Positions 57,473-64,000 of a stretch of 64,000 bases of DNA are shown here, in pieces. This DNA is from Tricholoma matsutake. Lineage: Eukaryota; Basidiomycota; Agaricomycetes; Agaricales; Tricholomataceae. Made by a program: the position numbers and the translations under genes. The DNA is taken from contig AP026543.1 in NCBI GenBank assembly GCA_026075535.2, positions 2,542,001 to 2,606,000 on the forward strand. The letters run 5' to 3'. Position 1 is the stretch's first letter. Each line of letters begins with the position of its first letter. A model generated the notes under the pieces. It did not search any database and was not told the origin of the DNA. It saw nothing but the letters and a program-made list of their open reading frames with translations.

Positions 57473-58500
57473 TAGGGTGTAACATGGGTCACACTGCAGG
57501 TAAGACTTTCCCACACTGCACCCATACCTGTCAAAGCACCTGTTTGAACACTGCAACCACGGTGCCGGTTTTTTACCACAGTTATTTTGAGAACACCACA
57601 GGTCTGATTCACCATGGTAACTGCCTGCCATTTTTTCAAGTTCTATAGCATGTAATTGGCAGTTTAAGTATAGAGCAATACAATACAAGTGTTATACAAA
57701 GTTTTTTGCACCAATGTGAAGGGGGATTTGGTTTATTGCCTTTTTGGGACTACTTGGTTCAACCTTGTCTCTGGTGCATAGCTCTTCCTCCATCACTCCC
57801 CACCTCTACATGCATCCATTTACATACTGCTTTGGTTCCAGAGGGTGTGCAAGCCCAGTAGATGGTGCCCTGTTTCACACTGCTCACAGTTCTCCATACT
57901 TCCTTCCATGTAGACCAAAAAAGGAACAGTTAAGTCGTTCAACTAATGCTTAAGGGAGGGTGTATATATACTATATATAATGTAAAATACAAATTTTCAA
58001 AAGGATCCATTGAGGCATTGTGGAAATATACTGGGACGAGTTTCTTAGGTAAACTAGGAGGAAGGTGTGCATACCAAAAAAGAATGGTTAGGTCACTCAA
58101 CTAATGCTTAAGGGAGGGTGTATATATAATACAAAATTTCTGAAGGATCCATGCAGTCATTGTAGAAATATAGTGGAATGAGTTTCTTAGGTAAACTAAG
58201 AGGAAGGGGTGCATACCAAAAAAGAATGGTTAGGTCATTCAGCTACATCAGGAAAATGACATGTGCCTAGAAATGCTGGTACCAGGGACCACCAGATCGT
58301 CCAGGTTTCCCAGGTTTCCAGGTTGTCATCTGGGTTCATAAAAAGAAGTCTGGTTCCAGCACAACATATCACACCAGATTACTCAGGTTTGCCAGCAATT
58401 CCAGTCACTCCAGACAAATATAAGATAGCAATAGTAACTTAATATTGAGAACAATACAATAATATGTCCAAGATATACTGCATGCATACCTACATAAATC
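57473..58500. repeat. Possible hAT-type element start and tandem 120-180 bp repeats
   Basis: TAGGGTGTAACATGGG at 57473 resembles the TARGG ends of the minisatellite hAT family, but no matching duplication was found on the right. From 57910 a unit (aaggaacagttaagtc..., gggagggtgtatata..., aggaaggtgtgcatacc) is repeated at about 57912-58075 and 58078-58250. It recurs at about 59575-59770. Confidence 0.5.
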
Positions 58501-59400
58501 CCTGAATTTTACACTCCCTTCCTGGTGCAGCTTGTTCTCCCCTCCCTGTGGTGGTTGTCCTCTTGTCCTCTGCACCTTCCATCTATGTCCCATCCTTATC
58601 CCCCTCAATGTCCACCACCACCACTGTTTTTTTTTCATCCACTCCTTGTCCCTGTCCCTGTCATTGTTGTTGTCCCCTGCACCATTGATGCCATGCCCTC
58701 CTCCTCCTCATCTTGAGGTGGTCCCTGCCCATTGTCCTTGATGTCATTGTTGAGGTGCTCCATTGTGCGGCAGTGGTGGTGGGTGGGTGCCGGGCATTGT
58801 TGTTGTTGTTGTTGTTGTCAGTGGTTTGAATTAGTACCTAGAAAATTAGTTGGTATTGAGAAGATGAAACAAGAGAAGAAAAGAAAAAAAAACATACTAT
58901 GGCCCTCATCGCTGTCATCGTTTGCTGCCACCGCTGTTTTCATGTCATCCCCTGTCATTGTCCCTCTCCTCATTGATGCCATACCCATGTCATTGTTGTG
59001 TTGTGGTGGTCCCATTGTGCAGTGTTGTCATTGGGCTGTTGTCATTGTCATTTGCCTTGGTGTTGGTATTAGCTGTCATCGTTGGATTAGTCCTGAAATT
59101 ATTAGTTAGTAGCAATGAACAGAAATAAGAAAAGAAACTTACTTATGGCCAAAGAGATGTCAAGGACATCTCTTGGGCTGTTTTTCTTCTTTCCTCATTG
59201 TGCCTGTCATCCTGCTTTGCTGGGCGTTCATTGCTGCTGTCCTCATCATTGCTGTTCTCTTCATTGTTTCCCTGCTACTCCTCGTTTCTGTGCTCCTCTT
59301 CATTGTCATTGTCATTGTCATTGTTGTCATGTGTTGGCCTTGGAAAAGCAGTGATAGCCTGATACAATAACAAATGGAAAACGAGCAACAAGCTTAAGGG
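58500..59400 (-). repeat. Intron-bearing low-complexity repeat, copy 2
   Basis: Reading the minus strand down from 59400, low-complexity GACAA/CAATGA blocks alternate with intron-like modules. One runs gtaagtttcttttc... to ...taatttcag (about 59141-59092). Another runs gtatgtttttttt... to ...attttctag (about 58893-58840). Each module is preceded by a ggccata motif and followed by gnactaattc or gactaatcc. The plan is the same as at 22432-23540. Confidence 0.5.
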
Positions 59401-60435
59401 TGACAGAGATGATGCGCATGGTGGTGAGCTCTTATTTTTTTTTTACATCCAATAATTGCCAAACTGGGAAGTTCAACATTGCCATCACACATTTGTGTGA
59501 GATTCTTCCAGCATCACTAGTATTTTCAGATAGATCAGACCACCTAGAAACTCCAATGGTGTGTCATTTTCCTGATGTAATGCTTAATGGAGGATGTATA
59601 CATACTATATATACTGTAAAATATGAATTTCCGAAAGGATCTGTTGAGTAATTGTGGAAATATAGTGGGATGAGTTTCTTAGGTAAACTAGGAGGAAGGG
59701 GTGCATACCAAAAAGGAATGGTTGGGTCATTCAACTAACACTTTGGGGAGAGTGTAGATTTACTATATGTAATGCAGAATACCAATTTTCAAGGGAAATA
59801 AATATCTAATTATTGAGATAGAGCAAAACAACCTTTGGCCCAACCTCAAGCACAAAATCCCTCATATCTTTGCAAATACTCTACCATGTAGGCTAAATAT
59901 TGGATCATCTGGAAGTGGAAATAAAGCCAAATCCAAAACCTATTGAAACCCGCAACACCGTGCAACAGGTTGTGGTGTGCTACAGGTTTGATTTTTCGGA
60001 TACCATACCCATACCTGTGTACACCATCATGTGAATACCGCAGGTATTCCCGTACCCATTGGAGTAGGGTGAATGGTCACCTACTCCAGGTAGTCATGTG
60101 ACCTTGTTGATAGAGTCACATAGTCACATTGTTGTAGTCAAGCATTGCTATACCATTGCATTCAATCACCTCTGCAATAGGACCACCTCTGGCATGTCCA
60201 TCTTGGTGATGAGAGCACGATTCAACTCATTCACCTCTGCTTCATTTTTGTCTTGCATCTTGTGCCTGTGTTTTTGAGTTCTTGAGTTCTGTGTCTTTGA
60301 GCTTAGTGTTCTCGCATGCCATGTCACAACGTGTTGAATTTGGATCAAGCTTGCTTCTTGGATATTGCTCTCAGTTCTCAGCTTAATACTCAGCTACACC
60401 CTACCAGTCTGCTAGCCCACCTCTTTGCCACCAGC
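59401..60435. other. Unassigned, contains tandem unit and CCCATACC-type words
   Basis: One more copy of the 57.9-kb unit (59575-59770). Around 59960-60060 occur tacccatacctgtg words like those near the ends of the minisatellite hAT family. No gene; a minus-strand open frame at 60166-60348 is short and motif-free. Confidence 0.4.
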
Positions 60436-61384
60436 ATGCCAGGCCCAGGACAGGGCAAATGAAGCCACAAGAAGAAGTGGGATGAGCGCGTTCAACATGA
60501 ATGCAAACATGGTGGCCATAAACACCATAATGACAGCATCAAGCACAGCAGCCCTAACTGTGAGAACAGCAACATCAGCACCATCGTCACCTAACAATGC
60601 CACTGCCACACCTTCACTTGCAAATGAAATGGCATCAAACACTGCTTACATGCAGCTCCACTATATACCAAAACTACTACAGCTACTACAGCAAACACAA
60701 TGAATGCCAATGTTGCCAACAATGCAACACCCATCAACACAGCCACTGCCATGTCATCAAATGATGCAATTTCGCAACCACAACCATTTACCTACATGCA
60801 TGAAGAAGTCCAAATACTCTTGGATGAAGCTCGGCTCGAAGGATGGAAGGAAGGAAGGAAAATTGGGTATGAAGATGGGTTTGAGGATGGGCTTGAGGAT
60901 GGCAAGGAGTTTTTGGAGGATGCAAAGATACAGAGCCATAGAGAAGGACAGGAGGCAGGGTATAAAGAGGCAAGACTGATGAATGAGGAAGTAGAAGTCT
61001 GGAAGTATGAGGAGGGCCAGTCTGAAGGGATAGGGAAAGGACTACAAGCAGGGGAGTACAATGAATGGCAGAAATGGTTGGCTGAAGGCCATGGTCCTGG
61101 GCTTTGTATCTCAAAGGAGGCCCACACTTGTGAGCTATGGTGGGGTGCCGTCCTTCTTGACAATGCCGAGACTCAGACAGACCCCAAAATGACCACCTGG
61201 GGTGATGCTAGCACCCAGGTTGTCCCCAAGACCAATGAGATGGCTGCCCAAACCAATGACACCCCCAAACATCACAGCGCCATCCTCCTAGATGAGGCTC
61301 AAGTCTGAACAGACCCCATAACAACCACTTGGAGCAAGAGTAGCACCCAGGCAGCCCTCACAACTGATGAAATGGCCTTGCAGA

Positions 61385-62164
61385 TAGTGTTTAAAGGTCC
61401 AGTCTGTAGGACCAAAAAAAAGACCGAAACTGAACTGAACTGGACCGATTAGGACTGGACCAGTGGTCTATTTATGGACCGGTCTTTTTCAGTCCAGTTG
61501 CTAGTCTTTCATTTTGAAAAATATGGTAGGACTGATGAAAAACCAGTTACAACTGGTCTTTTGTCCCAACGTATGTTGGACCTTACTCCCACACATATTT
61601 ACTTCATTTTCAGTCCCTGGATCATTAAAAATGGTTAAGAATTGGTTGACATATGACCAAAAACATTTTTGTACAAGTATTTTGTTGTATCAGAGCATTG
61701 CTTATTACCTGAGCTATAGTTTCTTTTGTACAGCTATATGACATCATAAATATAAAAACAACACACCGAACCATCTGTTCCATGTGATTTTATTGATTCA
61801 ACAGCCCAAATGAGTTGTGACTACAAACTACAAACTACAAACTACAAACCACAACTTGAATGCATGTCCTTTCAGTTTTAGCCATATCTCAGTCAAATCT
61901 TGACAGAATTGCTTAAATGTGGGATCCCTCTATGGAGCATTACAATCTCTATTCATGTATATAATATATATGAGGTAATGGTCATATTTGTTGAGATACA
62001 TATGGGTTATTTGGCACAATAAATTTTATGACAAAAGACCGGTCCAAACCAGTCTTTTTTCGGTCCATGGACCAATTATGACCGGTCCTAAAGGATCCGG
62101 TTGTGGTTGCCAGTTGCCCCATTTGGAATTCAAAAACCAGACTGGACTGGACCTTTAAACACTA
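61385..62164. mobile_element. hAT MITE, family TAGTGTTTAAAGG, copy 2
   Basis: 780 bp, the same length as copy 1 and in the opposite orientation. Ends TAGTGTTTAAAGGTCCAG and GGACCTTTAAACACTA. It is flanked by CTTGCAGA (61377-61384) and CTCACAGA (62165-62172), an 8-bp duplication with two transitions. It contains a (ctacaaa) tandem at 61828-61850. Confidence 0.88.
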
Positions 62165-62721
62165 CTCACAGACCAACAATGAACCACCACATCTACTGAA
62201 TGACATGGGGACATCTATGGAACATCCCGGCACTCCCCCCAACACGGCCACATCACTGGTAACAACACCCACACAGCCCCCATCAGCGCTGCCAATGTTG
62301 TTGACAACAACAACAATGACTGTTCCCCCAGCTTCAGAACCACCACCAGCAGCTCATAAACAATGGCACATGCTGCCGGGGTCAACCCACAGCACCCCTG
62401 CAGGCTCCCCAACCCCCCTATTAATGCTACCACTCCCCCCACCATCGACTCCACCACCCAGACCAATACCGATGTACCATCGCCATCATCACTGCCCCCA
62501 CTGCCAACGTGGACACCCAGACAACCACAACCAGCCCCATTGTCATCAATGCCAGCATCCAGGTGACGTACAGGTGTGAATGGAGAATGGCCACAGTGCA
62601 GACAGAGCCCCTGGATGATGATTGGCCCCACTTGTTGGAAGGCATTGAAATATTGATGAAACCCAGTCCCTCCATTGTTATAGACCCCCAGCTTGAATCC
62701 TGTAGAAAATCAATCCTAGTG

Positions 62722-63110
62722 TAAACAAGAATAAGCTCAGTCCTTGGATAAGTGACTGTATTACATGAGACTGTACCTAGTGTAAACAAGAATAATCTAA
62801 AGTACAGTAAGTATCATTCCGTGGAGCAGAGTGTAAACGACGCTCACCTCAGTCCTTGGATAAGTGACTGAGGTGACTATCTATCTGCCTACATATATAT
62901 ATACATTCAGTTGAACAAAAGAAAGGACGAAGGAAAAAAAGGTGTCTTTGATGCGTTTGTGTGAACGCATCAAAGGAAGTGCTAAGAATAGCACATGCAT
63001 CACAAAGGTTGATCTCGGCTGATCACATACTGTGTTTGTCTCGTGACATCAAAGGGATGCATCAAAAATAGGACACGCATCAATACGCATCAAAGGGATC
63101 ATGGTGTGAA
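62722..63110. repeat. Insertion with hairpins and gcatcaaaggga iterons
   Basis: It interrupts the gene above. It carries the 10-bp stem/11-nt loop hairpin CACCTCAGTC/GACTGAGGTG (62845-62875). It has a perfect 11-bp hairpin TTTGATGCGTT/AACGCATCAAA (62947-62974) and several gcatcaaagg words (62966-63097). tgtaaacaagaata is repeated at 62721 and 62777. Boundaries are approximate. Confidence 0.55.
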
Positions 63111-63366
63111 TCCCAACAAATCCCAAGCCTCCTGGTCTGCCCTCCTGCACGATGAGTTGGTCAAAACCCCAGAACAACAGCCCACACCCACACCACCACC
63201 CACGCTTGACCCCACCCCACATTTTGACTGGGCAGAGGATGCTGAGTCATTACCCATCGCCTCTCAGTCACTGCCACCATGAGACCTTTCGGCACTACAT
63301 TCTAATACCCCCCAACCTTTTGACTCTATACAAAGGCAAACACGCCATCGTAATCAAGTGAGGAAC

Positions 63367-63585
63367 TAGTGTTTGAAGGTCTGGTTCACGCAACTGGAAA
63401 AAAACTGAAACCAAACCAAACTGAACCTCGGTCCAGTTTTTTTTCGGTTGCAGTTGCCTTGGATTTTGCTGATGGTCAGTTGCAGTTCTACAGATTGAAC
63501 ATTTATTTAAAACCAATGAAAACTGGTTGTAGTCAGTTGGAACTGGTCTATATATATAGTACATACCACCTTGAACTTTCATAGA
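63367..63585. repeat. hAT MITE, family TAGTGTTTAAAGG, partial copy 3
   Basis: Starts TAGTGTTTGAAGGTCTGG with the same ggttcag/ggtccag subterminal words. It is cut or overlain by the foldback at about 63590. The right end is not seen in the window. Confidence 0.6.
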
Positions 63586-63598
63586 CTACTAAAGCTAT

Positions 63599-64000
63599 AC
63601 TAATGAATTTTGTAGGCTACTAAGGCTGTACTAATGAATTCTGGTCACTAATAATGCTATACTAGTAATAAAACACTCGAAAATTGAATGTGGAAAGATT
63701 GGGGACAAGCCCAAGGAAAGTTGATGGAATGTGGGAGCCTTTAAATACGCACAGACCATGTAGTCACATGTGTGTGCATAAACAATAATAGTGGTGTCAT
63801 GTATTATTGTCTATTCACACACATGTGACTACATGGTCTGCGCATTTTTGGGTATATAAAGGCTCCCACATTCCATCAACTTGCCTTGGGCTTGCCCCCA
63901 ATCTTTCCACATTCGATTTTCAAGTGTTTTATTACTAGTATAGCATTATTAGTGACCAGAATTCATTAGTACAGCCTTAGTAGCCTACAAATTTCATTAG
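63599..64000. repeat. Foldback element at the window edge
   Basis: Left arm 63599-63790 and right arm 63802-64000 are nearly perfect inverted repeats of about 190 bp. The ends are ctaatgaa(a/t)tttgtaggc. The centre is gtggtgtcatg. It may extend beyond the window. Confidence 0.85.

Larger units (their letters stand above)
60436..63362 (+). pseudogene. Repeat-rich gene of unknown function, multiply interrupted
   Basis: Not recognised by name. It starts MPGPGQGK then TGA (60460-60462), then SHKKKWDER. The open middle (60700-61308) has charged glycine-spaced repeats (EGWKEGRKIGYEDGFEDGLE, EGQSEGIGKGLQAG). It continues with repeated TQ-type motifs (TTWGDASTQVVPKTNEM). After a hAT MITE (61385-62164) it continues with TTQTNTDVPSPSSLPPLP and MATVQTEPLDDDWPHLLEG. 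After a second insertion (about 62722-63110) it ends HFDWAEDAESLPIASQSLPP and RQTRHRNQ. I recall similar dispersed hypothetical proteins in Agaricomycetes, but no role is known. All three parts carry stops. Confidence 0.5.

Noticed and set aside
57473..60403. A single hAT-type element with ends TAGGGTGTA and TACACCCTA
   Set aside because: The terminal 9 bases match, but flanking 8-mers (ATTATGAC and CAGTCTGC) do not. The unit was therefore not called as one element.
60757..61163. Minus-strand Ser/Pro-rich open frames
   Set aside because: Shadows of the plus-strand EG/DG repeats.

Overview
The window looks like an Agaricomycete (Basidiomycota) genome segment. It has spliced genes with many introns of about 50 nt and basidiomycete-type cytochrome P450s. 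Everything else is a dense nest of transposable elements of types common in mushroom-forming fungi. Genus cannot be decided from the sequence alone. The only genes that read as intact are two tandem P450 paralogues at 26.6-33.3 kb. They sit in a CpG-rich island, while most surrounding elements are CpG-poor and carry many CGA-to-TGA stops, which suggests past cytosine methylation and deamination.

Layout: 0.6-3.65 kb is a decayed Ty1/copia element (+). At 3.63-3.83 kb a copia RNase H tail (-) is fused to a Ty3/gypsy element (-, 3.83-8.76 kb); the gypsy element is split by a palindromic MITE and by a solo LTR. 8.8-10.1 kb is unassigned. 10.2-11.2 kb holds gypsy fragments. 11.2-18.4 kb is a RecQ-like helicase pseudogene (-) broken by a hAT-type minisatellite element (itself carrying a solo LTR) and by a structurally complete copia element with a TTGTG duplication. 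18.4-19.7 kb is a large foldback. 19.9-26.0 kb carries the inverted ends of a DNA transposon family enclosing a hAT MITE, an unusual intron-bearing low-complexity repeat, and a TRIM (tiny LTR element) whose LTR contains a tRNA-like sequence.

26.6-33.3 kb: P450 pair. 33.7-43.6 kb: two Ngaro-type tyrosine-recombinase retroelements placed head to head. The first has gag, RT/RNase H, recombinase and split direct repeats; the second has only gag, split by a 2.4-kb DNA transposon with an 8-bp duplication. 43.6-45.0 kb: long-TIR MITE. 45.35-55.4 kb: a PIF/Harbinger element (transposase + and Myb-like gene -), with a 7.3-kb chromodomain gypsy element inserted in the transposase reading frame (TSD GGAGC); that gypsy carries a second hAT-type minisatellite element. 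55.7-60.4 kb: gypsy LTR copy, tandem repeats and a second copy of the intron-bearing repeat. 60.4-63.4 kb: a repeat-rich gene family copy of unknown function, interrupted by a hAT MITE and another insertion. The window ends inside a foldback element.

There is no operon logic. The content is mostly layered insertion history, which target-site duplications let one order. All sequence comparisons were made by eye within the window; no database search was possible.
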